This document shows positions 37,005 through 46,785 of a stretch of DNA of 64,000 nt, piece by piece. The position numbers were made by a program, and so were the translations under genes. The notes under the pieces are model-generated. The model was not told the DNA's origin and made no database searches. It saw nothing but the letters and a program-made list of their open reading frames with translations. Positions within the stretch are counted from its first letter, which is position 1; each line of letters begins with the position of its first letter. Origin of the DNA: Antribacter gilvus (GTDB lineage: Bacteria > Actinomycetota > Actinomycetes > Actinomycetales > Cellulomonadaceae); NCBI RefSeq assembly GCF_003946865.1, contig NZ_QXTH01000001.1:761156-825155 (forward strand). The letters are read 5' to 3'.

Positions 37005-38471
37005 TCAGCGCCGGACCTGCCGCGGCAGGGCGAACACGAGCGCGAACGCCAGCACGGCGAAGGCCGCGCTGAGCGACATCGCCACGGCCGCCGAGTGGCC
37101 GAAGGCGTCGGCCAGGTCCGCGGGGCTGGGCCGCCCGGCGGGCAGCGTGAGCGTGCCGAAGAAGACGGACCCCACGATGGCGATGCCCGCCGCGGACCCG
37201 ATCCGCTGGATCGTGCCGAGCACCCCCGAGGCGGCCCCCGCCTCGGGGCGGTCCACCGTGGCGATGATGAACTGCGCGTTGGGCGCGATGAACAGCCCGT
37301 TACCCACACCGGCCACGAGGAGGGGCACCAGCAGCTGCCAGTGGTTGAGGTGGGCGCTGGGCACCAGGACGAGGATGAGCCAGACCGCGATCAGCCCGGC
37401 GGCGACCATGCTCGTGCCGAGCACGAGGACGGTGCGCCCCAGCCGTGCCGCGAGCTGGTTGCTCGTGGCCGCGCCGACGATGCTCCCCAGTGCGAAGGGG
37501 ATGGACACGATGCCGGACTCGAGGGCCGTGTGGCCCAGCCCGGCCTGCCAGAAGATCGAGATGACGAAGAAGATGCTGGTGAACGACGCGAAGTAGACCA
37601 TCGCGAGGATGACGCCGCCCGTGAACGACGCGTGGCTGAACAGGTGCGGTGGGACCAGCGGCGAGCGGCCCCGGCGCACGGTCCGCACCTCCCAGAGCGC
37701 GAACAGCACGAGGAGCAGCACGCTCCCGCCGAGCGACAGCCAGGTCCACAGCGGCCAGCCCAGGCCCTCGCCCTCGATCAGCGGGACCAGCAGCGCCACG
37801 AGCGCGACGGTGAGCAGCACGAGGCCGACGCCGTCGACCCCCGTTCTGGGCCGGTCCTTCCGGACCACGATGCCCGGCAGCAGCCAGACCGCCGCTGCCA
37901 CGCAGATCACGCCGAACGGCAGGTTGACGAAGAAGATCGAGCGCCAGCCCTCGGCCTCGCCGAGCGCCTCGATGAGGAGCCCGCCCACGATGGGGCCGAG
38001 CGCGGTGGCCACGCCGATCGTGGCGCCCATGACGGCCAGCGCCTTGCCCCGGGACCCGCCGGTGAACATCAGCTGGATCATGGCGTTGACGGCCGGGAAG
38101 AAGATGCCGCCCGCGAGGCCCTGGGCGACGTGGGCGACGACGAGCTCGGTGCCGCCGGACGCGAGCCCGCACCAGAGGCTCGCGAGCGTGAACCCGGTCA
38201 GACCGACGACGAACACCCACTTGTGCCCGAACCGGTCGCCGACCCGGCCCGCCGGGATCAGCGCGAGGCCGTAGGCCAGCGCGTACCCCGAGATGATCCA
38301 GGACAGGGTGGCCTCGGACGCGTCGAGGGACGTCCGGATGGTCGGCAGCGCGACGTTCACGATGGTGGTGTCGAGCAGGGCCATGCCGATCCCCAGCAGG
38401 AGGACCGCGAGGGCGAGCCAGGAGCGTCGCGTGGGGGCGTCTCCGGCTCCGGCGTCCGTCGGGGTGGTCAC
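37005..38471 (-). CDS. MFS multidrug exporter, DHA2 (EmrB/QacA) family
   Basis: The protein has 488 residues from GTG 38471, with fourteen predicted membrane segments. Motif C-like and family signatures are ALLDTTIVNVALPTIRTSLDAS in helix 1, PAGRVGDRFGHKWVF (motif A) after helix 2, and ALGPIVGGLLIEALG (antiporter motif) in helix 5. Such proteins export drugs or lipophilic cations with protons. The ORF can extend upstream to 38642, but that would overlap the amylopullulanase signal region. It is divergent from the amylopullulanase gene. There is no dedicated regulator beside it. Confidence 0.93.
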   Translation of the reverse strand: MTTPTDAGAGDAPTRRSWLALAVLLLGIGMALLDTTIVNVALPTIRTSLDASEATLSWIISGYALAYGLALIPAGRVGDRFGHKWVFVVGLTGFTLASLWCGLASGGTELVVAHVAQGLAGGIFFPAVNAMIQLMFTGGSRGKALAVMGATIGVATALGPIVGGLLIEALGEAEGWRSIFFVNLPFGVICVAAAVWLLPGIVVRKDRPRTGVDGVGLVLLTVALVALLVPLIEGEGLGWPLWTWLSLGGSVLLLVLFALWEVRTVRRGRSPLVPPHLFSHASFTGGVILAMVYFASFTSIFFVISIFWQAGLGHTALESGIVSIPFALGSIVGAATSNQLAARLGRTVLVLGTSMVAAGLIAVWLILVLVPSAHLNHWQLLVPLLVAGVGNGLFIAPNAQFIIATVDRPEAGAASGVLGTIQRIGSAAGIAIVGSVFFGTLTLPAGRPSPADLADAFGHSAAVAMSLSAAFAVLAFALVFALPRQVRR

Positions 38472-38545
38472 GCGGGTCAGCGTACGGCGGGCGGGCCGGG
38501 GCGGCCCGCCCGGGCGGGCCTGCCCAGCAGCCTTGCTGCACGTTT

Positions 38546-38560
38546 CTGCAAGCGTTACAG
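38546..38560. promoter_or_regulatory. LacI-type operator upstream of the amylopullulanase gene
   Basis: CTGCAAGCGTTACAG has 6-bp arms with one mismatch around a GCG centre. It resembles LacI/MalR-family operators of starch and maltose genes. It lies 66 bp before the amylopullulanase start. Confidence 0.55.
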
Positions 38561-38626
38561 TCAGGCGCGGATCACGCTGCCGGACCACACTGAACGTGGC
38601 ACCACCCGGACGACGAAGGAGTCTCC

Positions 38627-41600
38627 ATGTCTCGCGCTGCACGCGGCCTACCCCACCTCCCCCCAGGGCGGCTCCTCCGACTACGGCGCCCGACGGCGGT
38701 GCTCGCCTCCGGCGCGCTCCTCGCCGTCGCCGGGCTCGCCGGGATCGCCGCCACCACCGCCTCCGCCGCGGACCGCACGGCGGCCCTCGTCGGCAACCTC
38801 CAGGACGAGCTCGGCTGCGCCTCCGACTGGGACCCGGCCTGCGCCGCCACGGAGCTCGCGCCCGCGGCTGACGGCACGTTCACGGCCGAGTTCGACCTCC
38901 CGGCCGGTTCGTACGAGTACAAGGTCGCCCTGAACGACACCTGGGACGAGGCGTACGGGCGCGACGGCGGCGCCGACAACGCCCCGCTGACCCTCGGCGG
39001 CCCGGCGACCGTGCGGGTCACCTACGACGACACGACGCACCGCATCGCCCTCACCCCGCTGACCCTCGCGGGCGAGTACTCGGAGGCCGACGCCGCCCTC
39101 GCGGCCGCCCCGGTCCGCCAGCCCGGCTCGGACGAGCGCTTCTACTTCGTCATGACCGACCGGTTCGCCAACGGCGACCCGGCGAACGACACGGGCGGCG
39201 TGGCCGGCGGCGCGCTCGACCACGGCTTCGACCCCACCAACAAGGGCTTCTACCAGGGCGGCGACCTCGCCGGCCTGCGGCAGAACCTCGACTACGTCGA
39301 GGGTCTGGGCACGACGGCGATCTGGCTCACCCCCAGCTTCCTCAACCGCCCGGTCCAGGGCACCGGTGCGAACGCGAGCGCCGGGTACCACGGCTACTGG
39401 ATCACCGACTTCACGCAGATCGACCCGCACCTCGGCACCAACGAGGAGCTGCGCGCGCTCATCGACGACGCGCACGCCCGCGGGATCAAGGTCTACTTCG
39501 ACATCATCACCAACCACACGGCGGACGTCGTCGACTACGCCGAGGGTCAGTACTCGTACGTGGACCAGGCGACGGACCCGTACCGCGACGCGGCGGGAAC
39601 CGTCTTCGACCCGGCCACCTACGCGGGCACGGACACGTTCCCCACGCTGGACCCGGCGACGTCGTTCCCGTACACCCCCGTGGTGGCGCCGGCGGACCAG
39701 GACCTCAAGGTCCCGGCCTGGCTCAACGACCCCACGCTCTACCACAACCGGGGCAACTCGACGTGGACGGGCGAGTCGGTCACCTACGGCGACTTCGACG
39801 GCCTCGACGACCTCATGACGGAGCACCCTACGGTGGTGGACGGCTTCGTGCAGGTGTACCAGGCCTGGATCGACCTGGGCATCGACGGCTTCCGCATCGA
39901 CACCGTCAAGCACGTGAACAAGGAGTTCTGGCAGGAGTGGACCACCGAGGTCCTCGACTACGCGCACGCCCAGGGCAAGGCTGACTTCTTCATGTTCGGC
40001 GAGGTCTACGACGCCGACGCGACCAAGACGGCCCCGTACGTCCGCGACACCGACATGAGCTCGGTCCTCGACTTCTCGTTCCAGGCGGCGGCCACCAGCT
40101 TCGCGAGCGGCAACAGCGCCCGCGGCCTGGCGAACCTCTTCGCGAGCGACGACCACTACACCACCGCCGACAGCAGCGCCTCGGCGCTGCCGACCTTCCT
40201 CGGCAACCACGACATGGGCCGCGTGGGTTACATGCTGCGCAGCAGCGACGACCCGCTGGCCCGCGACGAGCTGGCGCACGAGCTCATGTACCTCACGCGC
40301 GGCCAGCCGGTGGTCTACTACGGCGACGAGCAGGGCTTCGCGGGCACGGGCGGCGACAAGGACGCCCGGCAGACGCTGTTCGCGACCCAGGTGTCCGAGT
40401 ACGCGAACCAGCCGCTCGTCACCGGCGAGAACGCGGGCAGCGTGGACCGCTACGCCACCGACGCGCCGCTCTACACGCACATCGCGGGCCTGGCGGCCCT
40501 GCGCGAGTCCCGCCCGGCGCTGAGCACCGGCGCCCAGGTGGAGCTCTACGCGGAGAACGGCGCGGGCGTCTACGCCTTCGCCCGCGTGGACCGTACCGAG
40601 AAGGTGGAGCACCTGGTCGCGGCCAACAATGCGGCCGAGGCCCGGACTGCCACGTTCGGCACCCTCACCCCGGGCGCCACCTATACGGCCCTCCACGGCA
40701 CGGACACCCCCGTCACGGCCGACGCCGAGGGCTCGGTCACGCTGACCGTCCCGGCCCGCTCCGCCGTCGTCCTGGTGGCCGACCGCCCCGTGGGCGCGGA
40801 CACCGCGGGCACCCTCTCCGTGACCGCCGGGGCCCGCCCGGGCGCCGCCCTGAGCGGCACCGCACCGGTGTCCGCCGCCATCGACCACGCCTGGGCCGAG
40901 ACGTCCTTCGCCTGGCGCCAGGTGGGCACCGCGGAGTGGACGGCCCTCGGCACCGCCGAGGACACCACGCCGCGCGTCTTCCACGACGTGACCGGTCTGC
41001 CCCAGGGCACGCTGGTCGAGTACCGCGCCGTCACCACGGACGCCGACGGCGACCGCGCCGCGGCCTCCACGTTCGCCTCCGTCGGCGTCGACGTCAGCGG
41101 CGTCCCCGGCGACGTGGAGCCCGAGCCGGAGATCGACATGGTCACCGTGCCCGGTTCGCACAACAGCGAGATGGGCTGCGCCGGGGACTGGACCCCGGAC
41201 TGCGAGGGTGCCCGCCTCACCCAGCGCGCCGACGGCGTCTGGGGCGGCACCTTCGACCTCCCCGCCGGCGACTACGAGTACAAGGTCGCCATCAACGGGT
41301 CGTGGGCGGTCAACTACGGCGTGGGCGGCGCGCCCGGCGGCTCGAACGCCACGTACCACCACGACGGCGGCCCCGTCACCTTCTACTGGGACCCCGTGAC
41401 GCACGACTTCTCGTCCACCGCGCAGGGCCCGATCATCACCCTCCCCGGCTCCTACCAGGACCAGGTGGGCTGCCCCGGCAGCTGGGCCCCCGACTGCCTC
41501 GCGACGTGGGCCAAGGACCCCGACGGTGACGGCGTCTACACGTGGAGCACCGACGACCTCGCCGGCGGCGCCTACGAGGTGAAGGTGGCCCACGGCCTGA

Positions 41601-44440
41601 GCTGGGCCGAGAACTACGGCCAGGGCGGCGCGCCCGGCGGCGCCAACTACAGCTTCTCGGTGTCCGACGGCGACCTCGTGAACTTCTCCTACGACCTCGC
41701 CACCCACGTCCTCACCATCGAGACGGCCAACCCGCCGCTGCCCGGCACCGGGCAGCAGGCCGCGCACTGGGTCCGCGAGGATCTCGTGCTCGTCCCCGCC
41801 GACCTCGGCACGGGCGACGCCTGGACCCTCTGGACCGCCCCCGAGGGCGGGCTCGAGGTGACCGACGGGGAGGTGACGGGCCCCGCCGAGGGCGAGGCCC
41901 CGGCGTCGTACACCCTGGTGGCCGCCGACGGCGTGCCCGACGACGTGGCCGCGGACTTCCCGGCGCTCGCGGGCTACACCCCGCTGCGCGTCGAGGGCCT
42001 GGACCGGGCCGCGGCCGAGGCCGTGCTGACCGGTCAGCTCCTGGTGACCCGGGCCGACGGCGACGTCCTGACCGCTGCCACCGGTGTTCAGGTGCCGGGC
42101 GTGCTCGACGACCTGTTCGCGACGGACCGCACGCTGGGCGTGACCGTGCACGGGAGCAAGAAGTGGGCGTCGTTCGCGCTGTGGGCGCCCACGGCCAAGG
42201 ACGTGGACCTGCTGGTCACCCCGGCGGGAGCCGCGCCCGACGCCGAGCCGCGCCGCATCGACGCGAAGCGTCAGGCGGACGGCACGTGGACCGTCGACGG
42301 CAAGGCCGTCGACAAGAACTACCCCTGGTACGGCGCGAGCTACCGGTACGAGGTGCGGGTCTACGTGCCCTCGACCGGGCGGGTGGAGACCAACGTGGTC
42401 ACCGACCCGTACTCCGTGGGGCTCGCGCTCAACTCGACGCACTCGGTCGTGGTGTCGCTCGACGACAAGGCGTTCCAGCCGCGCGTGTGGCGCACCACGC
42501 CCGCACCGGTCGTGGAGCGGCCGGTGGACCAGACCATCTACGAGCTGCACGTGCGGGACTTCTCCGTCTCGGACGAGACGGTGCCGGAGGAGCTGCGCGG
42601 GTCGTACCTGGCGTTCGGCGTCGAGGACTCGGACGGCATGCAGCACCTGCGCACCCTGGCCGACGCCGGGATGACCACCGTGCACCTGCTGCCCACCTTC
42701 GACATCGCGAGCATCGAGGAGGACCCCGCGGCCCAGGCCACGACCGGTGACCTGAGCGGGTTCGCGCCCGACTCGGCCGAGCAGCAGGCGGCAGTGGCCG
42801 CGGTCCAGGGCCAGGACGCCTTCAACTGGGGCTACGACCCGTACCACTTCCTGGCGCCGGAGGGCTCGTACGCGGTGTCGCCGCACGGCGGCGAGCGGGT
42901 CGCCGAGTTCCGCACCATGGTGGGCTCGCTGCACGCCGCGGGTCTGCAGGTGGTGCTCGACCAGGTCTACAACCACACGGCCGCGTCCGGGCAGGCCGGG
43001 AAGTCGGTGCTGGACCGGGTGGTCCCCGGCTACTACCAGCGCCTCAACCCCGTGACGGGTGCGGTCGAGACCTCGACCTGCTGCCAGAACGTGGCGACGG
43101 AGCACGAGATGGCTGAGCGGCTCATGGTCGACTCCGTGGTCACCTGGGCGCGCGACTACCGCGTGGACGGCTTCCGGTTCGACCTCATGGGCCACCACTC
43201 GGTGGACAACATGCTGGCCGTGCGGGCCGCCCTCGACTCCCTGACCCTGGACGACGACGGCGTGGACGGGTCTTCCGTCTACCTGTACGGCGAGGGCTGG
43301 AACTTCGGCGAGGTGGCGAACAACGCGCTCTTCGAGCAGGCCACCCAGGGCCAGCTCGGCGGCACGGGGATCGGCACGTTCAGCGACCGGCTGCGCGACG
43401 CCGTGCACGGCGGGTCCCCGGTTGACGGGGCGTCGACGTTCACGCAGGGCTTCGGCACCGGCCTCTTCACCGCCCCGAACGGGCGTGAGGCGCGGGCCGG
43501 GGACCCGTCGTCGGTCAACGACGGGGGCGCCGACGAGGCGGCTGACCTGGCGCACCAGACCGACCTGGTCCGGCTTGGCCTGGCCGGGAACCTTCGGGAC
43601 TACACGTTCCTCACGTCGAGCGGCACCGTGCAGCGCGGCGAGGAGCTCGACTACCGCGGCGCGCCCGCCGGGTACGCGGACTCTCCGGAGGAGGTCGTCA
43701 CGTACGTCGACGCGCACGACAACGAGACGCTGTTCGACCTGCTCACGCTGAAGCTGCCCGTCGCCACCTCGATCGAGGACCGGGTCCGGATGAACACCGT
43801 GTCGCTCGCGACCGCCGCGCTCTCCCAGACGCCGTCGTTCTGGCACGCCGGCACGGACCTGCTGCGGTCCAAGTCGCTCGACCGGAACTCGTACGACTCC
43901 GGTGACTGGTTCAACGCGATCGACTGGTCGGGCCAGGACAACGGGTTCGGCCGCGGTCTGCCGCTCGCGGCGGACAACGAGGAGAAGTGGCCCATCATGG
44001 CGCCGCTGCTCGCCGACCCGGCGCTCAAGCCCGGCGCCGACCAGATCGCGGCGTCGGAGGCAGCGGCGCTCGACCTGCTGGAGCTGCGGTCCTCGACGCG
44101 GCTGTTCCGGCTCGGTACGGCCGACCTGATCCAGGAGAAGGTCACGTTCCCGGGCTCCGGCCCGGACGCGGCACCGGGCGTGGTCGTCATGTCGGTGGAC
44201 GACCTCGCTGGTACTGCGGACGTGGACCCCTCGCTGGACGGGGTGCTCACGGTGTTCAACGCGTCGCCGTCGCCGGTGACGATCACCGTGGCCGGGCTCG
44301 CCGGGCGTGACTTCGCGCTGTCGCCGGTCCAGGCCGGTGGCTCCGACGCGGTGGTGCGGGAGACCACCTGGGACGCGGCGACCGGGACCGTGACGGTCCC
44401 GGCGCGCACGGTGGCGGTGCTGGAGGACCCGCAGGGCTGA
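38627..44440 (+). CDS. Secreted bifunctional amylopullulanase (alpha-amylase + pullulanase)
   Basis: The protein has 1937 residues from ATG 38627, with GAAGGAG upstream. Signal peptide is about 1-47, ending ASAAD. Module order: starch-binding X25-like module 1 (about 50-140); GH13 alpha-amylase domain (about 168-720), with nucleophile Asp in GIDGFRIDT, acid Glu in MFGEVYD and Asp in FLGNHDM; X25 modules 2 and 3 (about 838-931 and 938-1031), with DWTPDC and SWAPDC; pullulanase N-terminal and CBM48-like part (about 1045-1290); GH13 pullulanase domain (about 1300-1760), with VDGFRFDLMGHH, YGEGWNFG and DAHDNETLF; and a C-terminal beta domain. It should cut both alpha-1,4 and alpha-1,6 bonds of starch outside the cell. 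No LPxTG or other anchor is seen. A LacI-type operator lies upstream. Confidence 0.94.
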   Translation: MSRAARGLPHLPPGRLLRLRRPTAVLASGALLAVAGLAGIAATTASAADRTAALVGNLQDELGCASDWDPACAATELAPAADGTFTAEFDLPAGSYEYKVALNDTWDEAYGRDGGADNAPLTLGGPATVRVTYDDTTHRIALTPLTLAGEYSEADAALAAAPVRQPGSDERFYFVMTDRFANGDPANDTGGVAGGALDHGFDPTNKGFYQGGDLAGLRQNLDYVEGLGTTAIWLTPSFLNRPVQGTGANASAGYHGYWITDFTQIDPHLGTNEELRALIDDAHARGIKVYFDIITNHTADVVDYAEGQYSYVDQATDPYRDAAGTVFDPATYAGTDTFPTLDPATSFPYTPVVAPADQDLKVPAWLNDPTLYHNRGNSTWTGESVTYGDFDGLDDLMTEHPTVVDGFVQVYQAWIDLGIDGFRIDTVKHVNKEFWQEWTTEVLDYAHAQGKADFFMFGEVYDADATKTAPYVRDTDMSSVLDFSFQAAATSFASGNSARGLANLFASDDHYTTADSSASALPTFLGNHDMGRVGYMLRSSDDPLARDELAHELMYLTRGQPVVYYGDEQGFAGTGGDKDARQTLFATQVSEYANQPLVTGENAGSVDRYATDAPLYTHIAGLAALRESRPALSTGAQVELYAENGAGVYAFARVDRTEKVEHLVAANNAAEARTATFGTLTPGATYTALHGTDTPVTADAEGSVTLTVPARSAVVLVADRPVGADTAGTLSVTAGARPGAALSGTAPVSAAIDHAWAETSFAWRQVGTAEWTALGTAEDTTPRVFHDVTGLPQGTLVEYRAVTTDADGDRAAASTFASVGVDVSGVPGDVEPEPEIDMVTVPGSHNSEMGCAGDWTPDCEGARLTQRADGVWGGTFDLPAGDYEYKVAINGSWAVNYGVGGAPGGSNATYHHDGGPVTFYWDPVTHDFSSTAQGPIITLPGSYQDQVGCPGSWAPDCLATWAKDPDGDGVYTWSTDDLAGGAYEVKVAHGLSWAENYGQGGAPGGANYSFSVSDGDLVNFSYDLATHVLTIETANPPLPGTGQQAAHWVREDLVLVPADLGTGDAWTLWTAPEGGLEVTDGEVTGPAEGEAPASYTLVAADGVPDDVAADFPALAGYTPLRVEGLDRAAAEAVLTGQLLVTRADGDVLTAATGVQVPGVLDDLFATDRTLGVTVHGSKKWASFALWAPTAKDVDLLVTPAGAAPDAEPRRIDAKRQADGTWTVDGKAVDKNYPWYGASYRYEVRVYVPSTGRVETNVVTDPYSVGLALNSTHSVVVSLDDKAFQPRVWRTTPAPVVERPVDQTIYELHVRDFSVSDETVPEELRGSYLAFGVEDSDGMQHLRTLADAGMTTVHLLPTFDIASIEEDPAAQATTGDLSGFAPDSAEQQAAVAAVQGQDAFNWGYDPYHFLAPEGSYAVSPHGGERVAEFRTMVGSLHAAGLQVVLDQVYNHTAASGQAGKSVLDRVVPGYYQRLNPVTGAVETSTCCQNVATEHEMAERLMVDSVVTWARDYRVDGFRFDLMGHHSVDNMLAVRAALDSLTLDDDGVDGSSVYLYGEGWNFGEVANNALFEQATQGQLGGTGIGTFSDRLRDAVHGGSPVDGASTFTQGFGTGLFTAPNGREARAGDPSSVNDGGADEAADLAHQTDLVRLGLAGNLRDYTFLTSSGTVQRGEELDYRGAPAGYADSPEEVVTYVDAHDNETLFDLLTLKLPVATSIEDRVRMNTVSLATAALSQTPSFWHAGTDLLRSKSLDRNSYDSGDWFNAIDWSGQDNGFGRGLPLAADNEEKWPIMAPLLADPALKPGADQIAASEAAALDLLELRSSTRLFRLGTADLIQEKVTFPGSGPDAAPGVVVMSVDDLAGTADVDPSLDGVLTVFNASPSPVTITVAGLAGRDFALSPVQAGGSDAVVRETTWDAATGTVTVPARTVAVLEDPQG

Positions 44441-44453
44441 CCCTGTCTTGCCA

Positions 44454-44526
44454 GTCCGCTTCGAGAACGTCATCAGGTACCGCCACCAGGGAGGTGGCGG
44501 TACCTGATGACGTTCTCGAAGCGGAC
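44454..44526. terminator. Perfect 34-bp-stem hairpin between convergent genes
   Basis: Arms of 34 nt (left arm starting GTCCGCTTCGAGAACGTCAT, ending CCGCCACC) pair without a mismatch around the loop AGGGA. It lies between the amylopullulanase stop and the purU stop and can terminate both strands. There is no T-run. Confidence 0.88.
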
Positions 44527-44538
44527 CTGACGAGATCG

Positions 44539-45399
44539 TCAGCGGAAGACCACCGTGCGGTGGCCGTCCAGCAGCACCCGGTGCTCGGCGTGCCACCGCA
44601 CGGCGCGGGCCAGGGTGCGGCGCTCCACGTCCTCGCCGATGGCCACCAGGTCCTCGACCGCCCGCGAGTGGTCCACGCGCTCCACGTCCTGCTCGATGAT
44701 GGGCCCTTCGTCGAGGTCGCCCGTGACGTAGTGCGACGTGGCGCCGATGATCTTCACGCCGCGGTCGTGGGCCTGCCGGTACGGCTGGGCGCCCTTGAAC
44801 GACGGCAGGAACGAGTGGTGGATGTTGATGATCCGCCCCTCGAGCTTGCGGCACAGGTCGTCGGACAGGATCTGCATGTAGCGGGCGAGGACCACGACCT
44901 CGACGTCGAGCTCCTCGACGAGCCGCAGCAGCTCGGCCTCGGACGCGGGTTTCGTCGCGGCGCTCACCGGCACGTGGTGGAACGGCTTGCCGTAGAACGT
45001 GGCCATGTCCTCGAGGTCGCGGTGGTTGCCCACCACGCCGACCACGTCGATGGGCATGTTCTGCGACCGCTCGCGGTAGAGCAGGTCCACGAGGCAGTGC
45101 GCCGCCTTGGACACCATGACGAGGGTGCGCACCCGGCGCCCGACGAGGTCGAGGTGCCACGTCATCGTGAACTCCGCGGCGACGGGCGCGAGGGCCGCCT
45201 CGAGCTCCTCGCGTGACGCGCCGGACTCGACCTGCACCCGCATGAAGAACAGTCCCGACACCGGGTCCCCGAACTGCTGCGACTCCGTGATGTTCCCGCC
45301 GTGCTCGGCGAGAACTCCCGCCACGGCGTGCACGATCCCGGGACGGTCGGGGCAGGACAGGGTCAGGACCCAGTGCGGGTTGGTGCTGGACACCCCCAC
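44539..45399 (-). CDS. purU: Formyltetrahydrofolate deformylase
   Basis: Hydrolyses 10-formyl-THF to THF and formate, balancing the one-carbon pool. The protein has 286 residues from GTG 45399; GTG 45393 gives two fewer and is as likely. The N-terminal ACT domain (about 8-85) opens HWVLTLSCPDRPGIVHAV. The formyltransferase-fold catalytic domain has ARYMQILSDDL, INIHHSFLPSFKGAQPY (Asn/His) and TSHYVTGDLDEGPIIEQD (Asp). The ACT domain separates it from purN. It ends beside the long hairpin at 44454-44526. Confidence 0.95.
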   Translation of the reverse strand: MGVSSTNPHWVLTLSCPDRPGIVHAVAGVLAEHGGNITESQQFGDPVSGLFFMRVQVESGASREELEAALAPVAAEFTMTWHLDLVGRRVRTLVMVSKAAHCLVDLLYRERSQNMPIDVVGVVGNHRDLEDMATFYGKPFHHVPVSAATKPASEAELLRLVEELDVEVVVLARYMQILSDDLCRKLEGRIINIHHSFLPSFKGAQPYRQAHDRGVKIIGATSHYVTGDLDEGPIIEQDVERVDHSRAVEDLVAIGEDVERRTLARAVRWHAEHRVLLDGHRTVVFR

Positions 45400-45458
45400 A
45401 GGCTATCTACCGCGGCCGAGGCGTGCCCTCGGGTCCCGATCTCTGACACGATGGACCC

Positions 45459-45968
45459 ATGAACGACGCCACCACGACGATCCGGCTGGTCGAGGACGAC
45501 CAGGCGGGCGAGCTGCTCACGCTGCGCCGCGCGGCGTTCGTGAGCGAGGCCCAGCTGTACGACGACCCGCACATCCCGCCCCTCACCCAGAGTCTCGCGG
45601 AGCTCCGGGCAGACCTGGCGCGCGAGGACGTCGTCACGATCGGCGCGTGGGAGGGCCACCGGCTCATCGGCTCCGTGCGCGTCGAGGTCGAAGGGGAGAA
45701 GGCGACCCTCGGGCGCCTCGCCGTCGCGCCCGACAAGCAGGGCCGTGGTATCGGCACCCAGATGCTCTTCGCGGTGCTGCCCTACCTGCCTGAGCAGATC
45801 ACGGAGATCTGGGTCTTCACCGGCAAGGACTCCAAGCACAACCTGCAGATGTACACCAAGAACGGCTACGAGGAGCAGTTCGACAAGGCGGCCGGCGACC
45901 TCACCTACACCTACCTGCGGCGGGTGCTCGGCCAGATGGACGCCCGCAAGGCGGGCGGCTCCGCGTAG
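45459..45968 (+). CDS. GNAT-family N-acetyltransferase
   Basis: The protein has 169 residues from ATG 45459. The acetyl-CoA-binding motif A is LGRLAVAPDKQGRGIGTQML at about 89-108; a later NLQMYTKNGYEEQF segment is the usual C-terminal CoA-side motif. The substrate cannot be predicted. It starts 59 bp from the purU start on the other strand, so the two share a promoter gap in which I see no strong palindrome. Confidence 0.9.
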   Translation: MNDATTTIRLVEDDQAGELLTLRRAAFVSEAQLYDDPHIPPLTQSLAELRADLAREDVVTIGAWEGHRLIGSVRVEVEGEKATLGRLAVAPDKQGRGIGTQMLFAVLPYLPEQITEIWVFTGKDSKHNLQMYTKNGYEEQFDKAAGDLTYTYLRRVLGQMDARKAGGSA

Positions 45969-46047
45969 CCGGTCCCCCGGGCCTCAGCACGGTGCAGACT
46001 GGAGCTGCGGGCCGTGACGGGACCCGCAGCCACAGGAAGGCTCGACC

Positions 46048-46785
46048 ATGACGGACCGGACGAACATGCTCGGTCTCCTCGCGCAGAGCCTTGCCCACGC
46101 CGACAAGGACGAACCGTTCGCCGCGCGGCTGTGCCGGGCGAGCGTCGAGGTGATGGGCGCGGACGGCGGTGCCCTCACGCTCGCTTCCACGAGCCTGGAG
46201 CGGCTCACGGTGAGCGCGTCGAACGACACGTCGGCGATCATCGAGAACCTCCAGGAGGTCCTCGGCGAGGGGCCCGGCCAGACGGCCTTTCGTGAGAACC
46301 GCGCGGTGATCACCGCCGTCGACGGCAAGCGGGGTGGTCCGTACCCCGTCTTCACCGAGCTCGCCGGGACCGTGGCGGGTGCGCTCACGGTCTTCGCCAT
46401 CCCGATGCGGCCGTCGGGGAACACGATCGGGGTGCTCACCCTGTACGCCACCTCGGGAGACCTGCGGTACGGCGTCGCGGACGCACAGTTCCTCGCCGAC
46501 GCGGTGGGCACCGCGCTCCTGGCCGACCCGGACTCCGCCGTCACGGAACCGCCCAGCTGGCCGCGACGGGCGCGGGTGCACCAGGCCACGGGCATGGTGG
46601 TCGCCCAGCTGGCCGTCAGCACCGAGGACGCGTTCGCCCTGCTCCGCGCGCATGCCTTCGCCTACGACAGGACGCTCGACGACGTGGCCGCGGACGTGCT
46701 GGAGGGGCGCCTGAGATTCAGCGCCGACCGCGACCAGGACGACCGGATCTCTTCGAACGACAACCAGGGAAACGAGGAGCGATGA
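46048..46785 (+). CDS. GAF-ANTAR regulator 1
   Basis: The protein has 245 residues from ATG 46048 with AGGAAGG upstream. A GAF-type sensor domain occupies about 15-160. An ANTAR RNA-binding domain lies at about 172-225 (RVHQATGMVVAQLAVSTEDAFALLRAHAFAYDRTLDDVAADV). ANTAR proteins bind paired stem-loops in nascent RNA and prevent termination. The stop overlaps the next gene as ATGA, so the two regulators are translated together. There is no kinase gene nearby; the signal is unknown. Confidence 0.9.
   Translation: MTDRTNMLGLLAQSLAHADKDEPFAARLCRASVEVMGADGGALTLASTSLERLTVSASNDTSAIIENLQEVLGEGPGQTAFRENRAVITAVDGKRGGPYPVFTELAGTVAGALTVFAIPMRPSGNTIGVLTLYATSGDLRYGVADAQFLADAVGTALLADPDSAVTEPPSWPRRARVHQATGMVVAQLAVSTEDAFALLRAHAFAYDRTLDDVAADVLEGRLRFSADRDQDDRISSNDNQGNEER

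Noticed and set aside
38681..45160. A 2159-residue minus-strand open frame opposite the amylopullulanase gene
   Set aside because: In DNA this GC-rich, frames opposite real genes stay open by composition. Its translation is Arg/Val/His-rich without domains, and the plus strand carries a complete two-domain enzyme.
44539..45399. A second purN
   Set aside because: The N-terminal ACT domain and the IHHSFLPSFKGA motif identify the deformylase purU.
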